Of a DNA stretch of 64,000 nt, positions 52,781 to 62,087 are shown one piece after another. Origin of the DNA: Shewanella sp. UCD-KL12 (GTDB lineage: Bacteria; Pseudomonadota; Gammaproteobacteria; Enterobacterales; Shewanellaceae). The DNA lies in the NCBI RefSeq assembly GCF_001957125.1, contig NZ_MPHJ01000013.1, positions 62,001 to 126,000 on the forward strand. Reading direction: 5' to 3'. A program made the position numbers and the translations under genes. Numbering within the stretch: the stretch's first letter is position 1; every line of letters begins with the position of its first letter. The notes beneath the pieces were generated by a model. The model searched no databases. It was not told where the DNA came from and saw nothing but the letters and a program-made list of their open reading frames with translations.

Positions 52781-53915
52781 AAACAAACAAATAGCGTTAG
52801 TACTTACCTCATTATCGGTATTTGTACTAGATGCATCAGCAAATGAACCCGTTGATTTTTTTGAAAAACCTCAAGGTGATCCAATTAATGAATTTATATT
52901 ACCTGTAAACACATCGAATCAACGCTTACCTTCAGCAGCAGTAGAAGAGTCAAATGAGCAATCATCTGCTAACAATCCAGTGCAGTTTATTTATGACTCT
53001 TTAAAGTCCTCAGTTCCTAAAGAAGCCACACACACACCATCTGCTATGACCGTAGATAGCTTTGGAATGCCTCAAGTGCAAATGGCTTCTTCAAATGGCT
53101 CTTTTAGTCAAAGCCTGAGAGCAAGTTATAAGCCAGTTCAGGAGTATGAGTTACAACCGGGACAAAACATCGCTGTAGCCGTTGCAGCAGGTTTAATGAA
53201 TAGGATCAAAACTAATTTTAAGATGGTAGCTGTACGAACTTCTGATGAAAATTCAATTATCGAAGCGTCTGACGGTTACATCTATATCACGATAAACAGC
53301 ATGAGCCCTGTTGGATTGATGATCTATGAAGAAGGTATGCCAGAAACAGCTGTATCTTTGGTGTTGCAACCGGACAATTCGCCACCAGCAATGGTCGACG
53401 TGAAAGTTCATTTAACACAAACACAAAAATACATGGCATTAGAGCGTAAACGCGAACGTGACCGACTAGATAAAATTGAGCAACTATCTAAGGTCCAAGG
53501 AGGCAGTTCTACTACTACCAGCTATGTAGAGCGAATGAAGGAAATGCTAACCCCTATTGCACAAAATGGAATCCCAAAGGGGTTTACTGAAACATCTGAA
53601 ATACCAGTAGCTATGTTAAAGCCTTGCTCAGTGTCCATACGTCAAAAAACAGCTCAAAGACTAGTGGGCTCAAGAGAGTACATCGATGTAGTGGTTATGT
53701 ATAACCACACTAGTTACAACTATCAAATCAAAGAAGAGCAATGTTTAAGTCGAGATGCATTAGCTGTTGCGCTTGTAGATCAATCTATCCTGCCTCCAGG
53801 CTTCTCGACTGAAGTGTATATAGTAAGAGACAAACTCTACAAAGAGAAACAAGAGAAAAGTAACCGTAGGCGCCAATACAGCGCGTCAGAGCTTGGCCTA
53901 ACAAAAGGAGATTAA
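52767..53915 (+). CDS. traK: Conjugation protein TraK
   Basis: 382 residues with a signal peptide (IALVLTSLSVFVLDASA), a polar Gln/Ser/Asn-rich stretch and a TraK/VirB9-like domain around YELQPGQNIAVAVAAGLMNR and IIEASDGYIYITINSMSPVG. TraK forms the outer-membrane core ring with TraV and TraB. It is longer than F TraK (242), mainly through the linker. A second ATG lies three bases in. Confidence 0.88.
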   Translation: MMLTKNKQIALVLTSLSVFVLDASANEPVDFFEKPQGDPINEFILPVNTSNQRLPSAAVEESNEQSSANNPVQFIYDSLKSSVPKEATHTPSAMTVDSFGMPQVQMASSNGSFSQSLRASYKPVQEYELQPGQNIAVAVAAGLMNRIKTNFKMVAVRTSDENSIIEASDGYIYITINSMSPVGLMIYEEGMPETAVSLVLQPDNSPPAMVDVKVHLTQTQKYMALERKRERDRLDKIEQLSKVQGGSSTTTSYVERMKEMLTPIAQNGIPKGFTETSEIPVAMLKPCSVSIRQKTAQRLVGSREYIDVVVMYNHTSYNYQIKEEQCLSRDALAVALVDQSILPPGFSTEVYIVRDKLYKEKQEKSNRRRQYSASELGLTKGD

Positions 53916-53918
53916 CCC

Positions 53919-55250
53919 ATGTCTTTAATCGCCATTAAAGAGTTTTGGGGTGATCCCAAAAAACGACAAATTATCATATATGCTTCTGTACTCATTGGAT
54001 TATATTTTCTGGTGCCGGTCTTTTTTACCCCCAGTGATAAACCAAAGAATACTAAGGTTAAAAACAGTGGTACCGAGCTATTCTCTGTAAATGAAGTCAC
54101 TCAAATGGAAGAAAGGAAAACCAAGGAGTTATTCAATCAATTAGCTGCCGATGCACAAAATAGAGAGTTAGCAGCTAAAGCCCAAGAAGATAGACTCGTC
54201 GGCCGAGAGCAAAAGATGGAAATCGAATTTGCAAAAATTCGAGGTGAAATGAATGAACAAAAAAGGCAATACCGGCAACTTGAACAGGCACTAAAAAATA
54301 ACAAATCCTTTGGTTCTAATTCGAATCAACAATCTGAAGGGACAGGCAACGTTATACGAACTACCCCAAATGGGGCAGTTATGCAAACTGTCGAAAAGCC
54401 ACAAACTCAAGTGATAACCAGACAGCCATATGTAAAAGGAAACGTTTTAAGAACAGTGACTCAAGGAAAGGTTCGCTCAGTAAAAGAAACAGGGAAAATA
54501 GAAGAGTCTTATGTCGAACTGGTTTCAGTGAGCGAAAACTCACAGAGTGTAAGTAATCCCACCAAACAAGCTCAGGCAACTAAGACCGATCAAAACGCTT
54601 TACATGATGAAATAACAACTTGGCTTTCTGCAGGTTCCATAATTACAGGTACCACAATCAATGGTGTTGATGCTCCAACTTCAGGAGGGCAACAACAGAA
54701 AATGCCAATGCCTGTTTTAATAAGAATCAAACATGAAGCTATTATGCCTAATAATTATTCTCTAGATATTCGTGAATGCTTCATCATTGGTACATCAATT
54801 GGAGATTTAGCAACAGAGCGGGCTTATATCCGTAGTGAAACATTAAGTTGTATAACTGAATCAGACAAAGCTATCGAGGTCGGTCTAACTGCTTATGCGG
54901 TAGGTCGCGATGGAAAAAATGGTGTGGGCGGTAGGCTAGTAACTAAAGCTGGTGGGTTGCTAGGCAATGCTATGGCCGCAGGGTTCTTAAGTGGTATATC
55001 TCAAGCAGCAGCTCCAACATCCATAAATGTATTAAGTACAAATCCTGGTGAAGAATCCATGTTCCAAAAAGCTAATATGAGTGCCTTAGCAGAGTCTGCT
55101 GCTTTGCAAGGAGCAAGCACATCCTTTGATATGATCGCGAAGTATTACCTTGAAATGGTTGATGCTAGTTGGCCAGTGGTTGAAGTATTAGGCGGTCGAG
55201 AGGTCGACTTCATCGTTCAACGTGGTGTTTCTCTAAAATTAGGTAGATAA
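53919..55250 (+). CDS. traB: Conjugation protein TraB
   Basis: 443 residues. One N-terminal membrane span (IIIYASVLIGLYFLVPVFF), a charged coiled coil (about 60-125), then a VirB10-like C-terminal domain (MPVLIRIKHEAIMPNNYSLD; GKNGVGGRLVTKAGGLLGNA). TraB spans both membranes in the channel. AAGGAGA precedes the ATG. The length matches SXT-type TraB. Confidence 0.9.
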   Translation: MSLIAIKEFWGDPKKRQIIIYASVLIGLYFLVPVFFTPSDKPKNTKVKNSGTELFSVNEVTQMEERKTKELFNQLAADAQNRELAAKAQEDRLVGREQKMEIEFAKIRGEMNEQKRQYRQLEQALKNNKSFGSNSNQQSEGTGNVIRTTPNGAVMQTVEKPQTQVITRQPYVKGNVLRTVTQGKVRSVKETGKIEESYVELVSVSENSQSVSNPTKQAQATKTDQNALHDEITTWLSAGSIITGTTINGVDAPTSGGQQQKMPMPVLIRIKHEAIMPNNYSLDIRECFIIGTSIGDLATERAYIRSETLSCITESDKAIEVGLTAYAVGRDGKNGVGGRLVTKAGGLLGNAMAAGFLSGISQAAAPTSINVLSTNPGEESMFQKANMSALAESAALQGASTSFDMIAKYYLEMVDASWPVVEVLGGREVDFIVQRGVSLKLGR

Positions 55251-55253
55251 ATT

Positions 55254-55751
55254 ATGATGAATGAAGAAGTGAATGCTAAATCACCAAAGGACCAATGGAT
55301 AGAAATAGCATATACGACAATTAGACTATCTTTGATAGTGCTAACAATTGCGTTGATATCCTCAACACTCACAGAGTATCAATTGCGTCCCTTACAATCG
55401 GAAATTGAACAGCTACAGCGTAATACGGTTACGGTTAGAGTTTTTGATGAAGATGCTGTTCTTGAGTTGTTCGCCAGTGAAGGCTATGACATGAAGACTC
55501 AGTTCGAATATGTGGATATATTAAAGATCTTACTAGAACACAACAATATCTTAGTGGTGAAAGGTGAGTCAGTGAAGTTTAACTTAAATGTTTCAAATCT
55601 TAATGTTCACTCGATTGATATTCTTCGTAACAGTATTGCAGAACTTGGAATACCAAACCCCCGGTTAAATAATGAAAAAGCATATTCAGATCGAGAGCAA
55701 ACCCAAAGGGACATTATCAACGAATTACTGAAATCCCCTAACCTCAATTGA
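55254..55751 (+). CDS. TrbI-like conjugation protein
   Basis: 165 residues with one N-terminal membrane span (TTIRLSLIVLTIALISSTL), a short coiled region and a periplasmic part starting VTVRVFDEDAVLELF, which resembles the F-type TrbI pattern. TrbI affects pilus retraction in F. The match is partial, so the name is tentative. A start three bases later is possible. An intrinsic terminator follows. Confidence 0.55.
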   Translation: MMNEEVNAKSPKDQWIEIAYTTIRLSLIVLTIALISSTLTEYQLRPLQSEIEQLQRNTVTVRVFDEDAVLELFASEGYDMKTQFEYVDILKILLEHNNILVVKGESVKFNLNVSNLNVHSIDILRNSIAELGIPNPRLNNEKAYSDREQTQRDIINELLKSPNLN

Positions 55752-55768
55752 CATCCCTCCATGCAGAG

Positions 55769-55793
55769 CAAGTGTGGCTAACACACTTGTTTT
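55769..55793 (+). terminator. Intrinsic terminator after the traLEKB unit
   Basis: CAAGTGTG pairs with CACACTTG around GCTAA and is followed by TTTTG. Confidence 0.75.
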
Positions 55794-55822
55794 GCCACCA
55801 TCTTTAGAACTAAACAGTCTCT

Positions 55823-56050
55823 CTAGATTGTTATCAAGTCAAACGCTTTACTGGTTACCCTGCAATGATGAGTAACATGCAACTTAATTGCCTTCTCCAA
55901 TTGCTTGCAGTTCTGAGCTACAAATCTCCTAAATTTAGACAATGTTATAAAATACATTTTGACTACCTCTAAGTGCTTCCCCTTGGTTAGAGACTGTATA
56001 TTCATTAGTGAGATTTCATCAACAATCAATTCATCATTCATTACATACAT
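55823..56050 (-). CDS. Possible small leftward protein
   Basis: 75-codon frame on the reverse strand, basic and helical (LEVVKMYFITLSKFRRFVAQ). No good ribosome site or homologue. It lies between the traLEKB terminator and the dsbC operator and would be transcribed divergently from dsbC. Otherwise 55794-56103 holds no gene. Confidence 0.35.
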   Translation of the reverse strand: MYVMNDELIVDEISLMNIQSLTKGKHLEVVKMYFITLSKFRRFVAQNCKQLEKAIKLHVTHHCRVTSKAFDLITI

Positions 56051-56103
56051 CCATAAATATTGCTTTCAAATATTTTACTAAAATCCCCCCTTTCCCAATC
56101 CAG

Positions 56104-56130
56104 TTAAGATGTCGATATTTGCAATCTTAA
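56104..56130 (+). promoter_or_regulatory. Transfer operator, copy 4 (dsbC-traV-traC unit)
   Basis: TTAAGAT-N13-ATCTTAA, the most perfect copy, with core GTCGATATTTGCA, 61 bp before the dsbC start. Confidence 0.75.
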
Positions 56131-56190
56131 ATCCATTACTCCTTGAGCAATCATGTAATCATACAGGCAATATGTAAGAGGAATACTGTA

Positions 56191-56910
56191 ATGAGCATAA
56201 AAATCAAGACGTTATTAACATCTATATTTGTTGTAACTAGCTTTTCTAGTGTTGCAGAAACAATTTCAACAGAAGATGTAAAAACGAAATTCGAGAAACT
56301 ACTACCATTTGAAGTCACTACGGTTGCAGATGCTCCTATTGATGGTTTTTACCAAATAGAATCTGAGAAGGGTATTTTTTATGCATCTAAGGATGGTAAG
56401 AGTATTTTTTCAGGCTCATTGCATAAATTTGAAGAGGGCCTACTAAATCTAACAGCTGTACGTCAAAAAGAGCTAGCGTCAACGCAGCTTAACTCACTTC
56501 ACTCCAGTCTTATTGTTTACCCAGCAAAAAATGAAAAGTATTTCGTAACGGTATTTACTGATCCAACTTGTGGATACTGCAGAAAATTACACAGCGAAAT
56601 GTCCCAATACAACGAATTGGGGATAACAATTGCGTATGCCGCATACCCTCGCGGTGGTGTTAACTCGCAAATGGCAAATACTCTTAAAAATATTTGGTGC
56701 TCAGATAACCAGTTACAAGCCATGGACCGAGCAAAAGCAGATCAATCAATTCCAAGCAAAACATGCAGTAGTCCAGTTGATAAAATGTATAACATTGGCA
56801 GCGCTCTTGGTATCAACGGAACTCCAGCGATATTCCTTCCAAACGGAGAGCTTGTTCCAGGTTACCAACCAGCTCAACAACTACTTTCCACTTTGGAGAG
56901 TAAAGGATGA
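56191..56910 (+). CDS. dsbC: Thiol:disulfide isomerase DsbC
   Basis: 239 residues: a signal peptide (TLLTSIFVVTSFSSVAE), an N-terminal dimerisation domain (about 30-90, with DGFYQIESEKGIFYASKDGK), and a thioredoxin domain with DPTCGYCRKLH (CGYC 127-130) and cis-Pro NGTPAIFLPNG. DsbC repairs disulfides in periplasmic proteins; SXT/IncC elements carry one in the transfer region, presumably for Cys-rich Tra proteins. The ATG at 56191 after AGAGGAA is preferred over 56143. Confidence 0.9.
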   Translation: MSIKIKTLLTSIFVVTSFSSVAETISTEDVKTKFEKLLPFEVTTVADAPIDGFYQIESEKGIFYASKDGKSIFSGSLHKFEEGLLNLTAVRQKELASTQLNSLHSSLIVYPAKNEKYFVTVFTDPTCGYCRKLHSEMSQYNELGITIAYAAYPRGGVNSQMANTLKNIWCSDNQLQAMDRAKADQSIPSKTCSSPVDKMYNIGSALGINGTPAIFLPNGELVPGYQPAQQLLSTLESKG

Positions 56911-57746
56911 GACTAAACCCACGTTTAATATCAATTGTCACAGCATTACTTTCAGCTACTCCGCTAATGGGTAATACGCTTGACCTTGAAGCAGCTGCAA
57001 AAATGAAGATAAGCGAAACCAAAGTTGAAGAAACTTTTTCGCAAGGAATCAAGCAGATGATGGATGAACTTGGTGACGTTGAAGTAGTTAGAATGATGCC
57101 AATAAGCCAAGTGATGTTGATTCAACTTAAAGATAAACCACCAATGTTTATCTCTTCCAATGGCCGATTCCTTATTGAAGGTGAAATCAAAGATCTATGG
57201 AATATGACACCTGTAAAAACGGCTGAACAAGCTGACTCAACTTGGTTGTTGCACCTTGACTCTTTTGGCGATGGTAGCCTGATGTCTCAAATGGCTGTTA
57301 TCCCATATGGCAATCCATCAATTCCCAAACAAGCTCGCATATTTGTCTCACCAACAGCCAAAGAATCCCAAGAATTTGTAAAAAGCCTCGATCCAATGGA
57401 GGTCAATGTTGATCTGGTTATTTTTCCACATGAAAAAGGGGCAATAACTCCGGCAATGAAAGCATGGTGTGGTTACTCAACAACAGACACTATTCAGGCT
57501 CTCATCACTGGTAAGACAGAAAAAATTAACCAAAGAGAATGTTCAGAAGTTGACCTTAAGAAGGTTATGACTCCCATGCTAATGGCCACTTACCTAGATA
57601 TAAATAAGGTTCCATACCTTGTACGAATAGATGGTCGTCGTTCTTCTGGAGTGCCCAAAAATACATTGTCATGGCTGGAAAATAAACCCCAATTAGACGC
57701 TGAAACAACGGATAAAACCATTGCTATAGGAGCACATTCAGAATGA
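56907..57746 (+). CDS. DsbC paralogue lacking the redox motif
   Basis: 279 residues with a signal peptide (IVTALLSATPLMGNT). Residues about 45-100 match the DsbC dimerisation domain (VEVVRMMPISQVMLIQ ... MFISSNGRFLIEGEIKDLW). A thioredoxin-like part follows, but where DsbC has DPTCGYC this protein has GNPSIPKQARIF, with no CXXC. VPYLVRIDGR near 250 corresponds to the cis-Pro region. It probably acts as a chaperone or assembly factor. It overlaps dsbC and traV by 4 bases each, so the three are made together. The family assignment is mine by pattern. Confidence 0.65.
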   Translation: MRLNPRLISIVTALLSATPLMGNTLDLEAAAKMKISETKVEETFSQGIKQMMDELGDVEVVRMMPISQVMLIQLKDKPPMFISSNGRFLIEGEIKDLWNMTPVKTAEQADSTWLLHLDSFGDGSLMSQMAVIPYGNPSIPKQARIFVSPTAKESQEFVKSLDPMEVNVDLVIFPHEKGAITPAMKAWCGYSTTDTIQALITGKTEKINQRECSEVDLKKVMTPMLMATYLDINKVPYLVRIDGRRSSGVPKNTLSWLENKPQLDAETTDKTIAIGAHSE

Positions 57747-58582
57747 AGAAACTAGCACTAGCGATTTCTTTCACGTTAAGCACGCTTTCCTTATCTGGGT
57801 GTATGTTACAGGTCGGTGAGGATGAATTCAGTTGCCCTTATGATGGTAAAGGTGCAGCTTGTTCATCAGCACGTCAGATCCATGATTTGACCAATAACAG
57901 AGATAATCTAGAGGGATTGAATATCTCCAATGGAAGTGTAACTGGGTACATTGATGATGATGGTGTTGAATATTTAGACCAAGACCACACAGAGCATAAA
58001 CATAATCAAAAAGAGCAGAAAGAGTATCAAGATAATTCTACCGAGTCTGTTAGCACTGAAGATTATGATCTCATTGACAGACCATTTGGATACAGCGAAA
58101 AATCCAATGAAAATGAAATTGCTCAAGCAAAACCAGATCTAGTTGATCATGGTCGCGCTAAAGATGCTGCATACCAGCCATTATCTCAAAAAAGATACGA
58201 TACCTTTCCCGCAGCACAGTCAATTCCAGAGCCGATAAACCGAACGTTTGGTGCAGTAGAGGGAATCGAGACTGAACATGGACAACTAATGGTCCATCGT
58301 CAATCCCCAATGGCTTTAGCGCCTGAACCTTTAGCAGTGCTTCAACAACCCAAGACGATGAGAATTTTAGTGGCCTCATGGACTGATGATGCCGGTGACT
58401 TGCACATGCCTGGATACGTTTACGTCGAAGTTGCACCTAAGAAGTGGCTAGTTGGTGAACATGCCAACAAGCGTCCCGGTCGAATTGTTCCACTTCAAAT
58501 ACAGAAGACAACTCAAGAAGAAGAACGAAGACAAAGCAAGGCCAAAAAAGGCTATAGCAGTCTTGGCATTACAGAAAGATAA
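57743..58582 (+). CDS. traV: Conjugation lipoprotein TraV
   Basis: 279 residues with a lipoprotein signal ending LSLSGC, then DEFSCPYDGKGAACSSARQI, the Cys-containing start typical of TraV. A polar linker and a basic C-terminal domain (MRILVASWTDDAGDLHMPGY) follow. TraV anchors the channel core in the outer membrane in the VirB7 position. The length agrees with SXT-type rather than F TraV (171). Confidence 0.88.
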   Translation: MKKLALAISFTLSTLSLSGCMLQVGEDEFSCPYDGKGAACSSARQIHDLTNNRDNLEGLNISNGSVTGYIDDDGVEYLDQDHTEHKHNQKEQKEYQDNSTESVSTEDYDLIDRPFGYSEKSNENEIAQAKPDLVDHGRAKDAAYQPLSQKRYDTFPAAQSIPEPINRTFGAVEGIETEHGQLMVHRQSPMALAPEPLAVLQQPKTMRILVASWTDDAGDLHMPGYVYVEVAPKKWLVGEHANKRPGRIVPLQIQKTTQEEERRQSKAKKGYSSLGITER

Positions 58583-58589
58583 GGGATTA

Positions 58590-61187
58590 ATGATGGGTGT
58601 TTTTTCTAGTTACTTTCAGAAGCTTAAAAAGCTAACACAATATGAAAATGCTGAGCAGCTATTTGGGTTCGCTGCATATGAAGATGGGTACTATCTATTA
58701 GAGGGGGGTGGAATGGCAGTCATGTTTTGTTGCCAACCCACACCTGGGTGCAATGAAGATCTAAAGAATACATTTGATGCCATCTTTAAAAAGGACTTCC
58801 CTGCAAATACAACTATTCAAACCCAACTCGTTGCATTATCCGACATTAGCTACTTCAGTCAACAGTATGAACTTACCCGAGGAAATCGTCTTTTAGGTTC
58901 TGATAACGAGCTTACTACCTCTATGGCTCAGTCTTTACTAAACGATTTTGAGGGGAAAGTATTCAATGAAATGGATAATGGCGCCAAAATGCGAGATTTC
59001 GAGTTTTGGTTCACTGTGCGTATTCCAACTGCAGAACTGGTACCTAACGCCCGTGAACTAAGTCGGTTCAATGAAATCATATTAGACATTGAAGAAAGCT
59101 TACAGGGCGTAGGACATCACCCAAGAAAATTAGCTCCACAAGATCTCCTGTGGAGATTGCAATCCTTATTTAACTCATCAAAAGATGCTGCTTGGCGGAA
59201 TATAAACAATAAGCCCAATGCTTCACACAGCTTTAACCAGCAAATTGTTGAGTCTGGAAATTCAGTTCACTTTACTCCTAATGGAGTTATTACAGGCAAA
59301 CCGAAATCAGCAGATAAAAGTGGGACTATTGAACTAGAAGAAGATAATCAAACACACATACGAATTATGTCACTGCAATCATTACCAGACGAAATGGTAT
59401 ACGGACAAATGTTTGACATGATTGGGGATTGGCAAAATGGCCACTTTGCACACGGTGACCCATATATTATCTCAACACTTATGCACTACCCTGAGCAAAG
59501 CAAAGCTAAAAGCGACTTAGCCGCAGGACGGCAATGGTTACTTGCACAGGCAAAGGGAAAAGTACTCGAGTATTTTCAGGGCTTAGCTGACCAAAAACAA
59601 GACTATGATCAGATGTGGCGAGAAGTAGACCAAGAGGGCGCTAAAATTGTGCACTCCGGTACTCATGTCATCGTCTTTTCACCAAATGAAGCAGCTAGTA
59701 AGAAATCAGTTTCAAAAATGAAGCGGTACTATGATAGTAAACGCATTACATTTGTCACCGAATCGGTATTAACAGGTCCCCTTCTATTACAAAATATCCC
59801 CTGCATGATGGATGAGGGGTATTCAAATTTTCAACGACACTCAGTGTACTCCTCAGATGCTTTGGTCTTTTTGACACCACATATGTCGAATTGGAAAGGC
59901 AACACAAGCCTTCCAATAGTTCCACTGACAACTCGTTCAGGGCAAGTTTTCTTTTGGGACTTATTCAAAACCGATGGCGGATACAACTTCTTATTAAGTG
60001 CAGCAACCGGTTCAGGTAAATCTGTACTGATGAACTACATAGTTAACTGCTATTTGAATTCTGGTATTAAGCAAGGCGGTAGCTTGCGACGATTACCGCA
60101 TCAGAGAAACTACCAAATACCAGAGCCTGATGATGGAGCTCAAGTGTTTCTAATGGATACTGGCCGCTCATATCAAAACTTAGCCGAAATGTTTACAGAT
60201 AGTCAGTTCATTTCCTTTGACGATAGTTTTCAGTATTCCATGAATCCTTTTCCTACGATCACCCAATGGACGGGTGAAACAGGTCAAGGGCCGCTGATCT
60301 TGACAATGTTTAAAGCAATGGCCGCACCTAAGCATGGCGTATCAGAGGTACAACGTTCTGAGATGATGACCATGCTTACTGACATGTGGAATGAATATGG
60401 GCAAAAATCCACGGTTACTATTTTTGTTGAACGTTGCTCAAAGCATCCAGAAGATTACATGCGCCAAATTGGTAAACAACTTCAACTATTTGCTGAAGGC
60501 GGGGTTTACGGTCATTACTTTACAAATACAAAACCACCTATCGACTTTAACGGGCGCCTAATTGTCATTGAAACAGAAGAGTTAGCTACAGATATTCATT
60601 TACAACTTGTTGTGATCCTAGGAATCATCACGCAAATTCAAGACAAAATTTTCTCTGGTGGAACTGACCGTAAGAGCTTATTTATCCTCGAAGAAGCATG
60701 GCAATGGATGGCTGGTGATGCTGGTGGAGAAAAAGCTGCACTTATTGAGTTCGTAGGTGAGTTTTTACAAGCGGCATTCCGAAAGTTCAGAAAGGTACGA
60801 GCTTCTGGAGGAGTAATAACTCAGTCACTTCTTGATGCTACCCAAAACTCGGTTGGACAAGCCATTTTAGCAAACACTGACTGGAAGTTATTCCTAGGTC
60901 AAGACCCAACCTCAGTAGACAAAATTCAGAATACCAAGGCTTTTACAGCAACAGACTCTCAGTTCCGTCAAATGAAGTCTGTTCATACTCGAAAAGGACA
61001 TTATTCAGAGATTATGATTTTTCATAAGTCCATGTCTGAAGTTTGTCGACTAGAACTAGAACCTGAAACACTCATGATTTTCTCAACTGATCCAGACGAT
61101 CGGGAGCTTATGAAAAAGTATAAGGGGCTCGGAAATAACATTCAGGAGTCAGCCCGGTTATCTGTTCTTGAGAAAAGAGGGTTTTAG
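58590..61187 (+). CDS. traC: Conjugation ATPase TraC (VirB4 type)
   Basis: 865 residues. Walker A AATGSGKSV near 470-480, Walker B with FILEEAWQWM near 705, and QDPTSVDKIQN near the end. This cytoplasmic ATPase powers pilus assembly. The start is the ATG at 58590 after AAGGG; a longer frame from 58452 runs into traV. F TraC has 875 residues. In SXT/IncC, trhF-traW-traU-traN come next; here the origin of replication follows at once. Confidence 0.92.
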   Translation: MMGVFSSYFQKLKKLTQYENAEQLFGFAAYEDGYYLLEGGGMAVMFCCQPTPGCNEDLKNTFDAIFKKDFPANTTIQTQLVALSDISYFSQQYELTRGNRLLGSDNELTTSMAQSLLNDFEGKVFNEMDNGAKMRDFEFWFTVRIPTAELVPNARELSRFNEIILDIEESLQGVGHHPRKLAPQDLLWRLQSLFNSSKDAAWRNINNKPNASHSFNQQIVESGNSVHFTPNGVITGKPKSADKSGTIELEEDNQTHIRIMSLQSLPDEMVYGQMFDMIGDWQNGHFAHGDPYIISTLMHYPEQSKAKSDLAAGRQWLLAQAKGKVLEYFQGLADQKQDYDQMWREVDQEGAKIVHSGTHVIVFSPNEAASKKSVSKMKRYYDSKRITFVTESVLTGPLLLQNIPCMMDEGYSNFQRHSVYSSDALVFLTPHMSNWKGNTSLPIVPLTTRSGQVFFWDLFKTDGGYNFLLSAATGSGKSVLMNYIVNCYLNSGIKQGGSLRRLPHQRNYQIPEPDDGAQVFLMDTGRSYQNLAEMFTDSQFISFDDSFQYSMNPFPTITQWTGETGQGPLILTMFKAMAAPKHGVSEVQRSEMMTMLTDMWNEYGQKSTVTIFVERCSKHPEDYMRQIGKQLQLFAEGGVYGHYFTNTKPPIDFNGRLIVIETEELATDIHLQLVVILGIITQIQDKIFSGGTDRKSLFILEEAWQWMAGDAGGEKAALIEFVGEFLQAAFRKFRKVRASGGVITQSLLDATQNSVGQAILANTDWKLFLGQDPTSVDKIQNTKAFTATDSQFRQMKSVHTRKGHYSEIMIFHKSMSEVCRLELEPETLMIFSTDPDDRELMKKYKGLGNNIQESARLSVLEKRGF

Positions 61188-61245
61188 ATGGTTTAGGCAT
61201 CAGTACAGGACAGTTAGAGCCTGAGTCAATCTATAAATTTGTAAA

Positions 61246-62029
61246 CGTTACTTTGATTTGCGGATTCGCTGGATACCCTACTTTCGATAGGAGTTATCTG
61301 GCGATACCGTACTTTTGATCATGGGCGAATTTCTATACCCTACTTTTAATCAGTAATTGATTACATTTTGTTCTCACAGTCTTGTTCTATCGTGCTGATT
61401 ATTCCTTTCTTTATGCAATACTTCATAAGTTACAGGTAGTTAATAAACATTGATCTATTTAAGACTTACCCGAATAGCATGCGACATTGAGCTAAATAAG
61501 TTCAGAAATGATGACTTATCAGGAGCTAGAAGGCCAAACGGAAAATATGAATAAGTACAAATACTGGCTTAGGTAATGGGTTTAGACACCAGATATGGAT
61601 AATTTTAGACATAATTAGCAAAAAGATTATTAGTAACGTATTTTGGATCGTAAGTAAGGTATATTTGATTGAAAGTAGTGTATTCGTAGTAGGTGAATTA
61701 TTTTGAAAGCACTCAATTTAGAGATAAAACATAGTGGATGTGATCATAAGTAAGGTATAAATGATCGTAAGTAGGTTATAAACGATCTAAAGTAACGTAT
61801 AAATATGCTTAGTGATCGAAAGTAAGGTTAAATTCCTATGCGGTGATCAAAAGTATTGTATCTATGCGTAAAGTGGATCATTAGTAATGTTAATTAAATT
61901 TTGAACCACCAGCCTAAACAATAAACGAAAAACAAGAGTTGCGATTAAACGATGAGCAACTTTAGACTGAAAGTAGTGTATTTTGAATCTAAGTAGTGTA
62001 TATGTATTCAAAGTAGTGTATTAGTTCCA
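61246..62029. other. Iteron origin of replication (oriV)
   Basis: About sixteen copies of GATCNNAAGTANGGTATA or its reverse. Four read one way (61246, 61273, 61304, 61335). About twelve read the other way: 61625, 61646, 61667, 61742, 61763, 61784, 61814, 61844, 61876, 61965, 61985, 62006. Within clusters the spacing is 20-21 bp, two helical turns. The initiator gene follows. The stretch 61352-61624 has no iterons or gene that I can see. Confidence 0.88.
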
Positions 62030-62039
62030 TGAAACCTCG

Positions 62040-62048
62040 TTATCCAGA
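62040..62048 (+). promoter_or_regulatory. Candidate DnaA box
   Basis: TTATCCAGA differs from the consensus TTATCCACA at one position and lies between the last iteron and the initiator gene. Confidence 0.45.
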
Positions 62049-62087
62049 GATACCAAGTTTCAACTGAATCGAATAAGAGCAAGAATA

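Noticed and set aside
53708-53724. Ter-like TAGTTACAAC inside traK
   Set aside because: Single copy within coding sequence; a match this short is expected by chance.
58452-58589. Longer N-terminus for TraC
   Set aside because: The extension lies entirely in the traV coding sequence in another frame; the ATG at 58590 has AAGGG and matches the family start.
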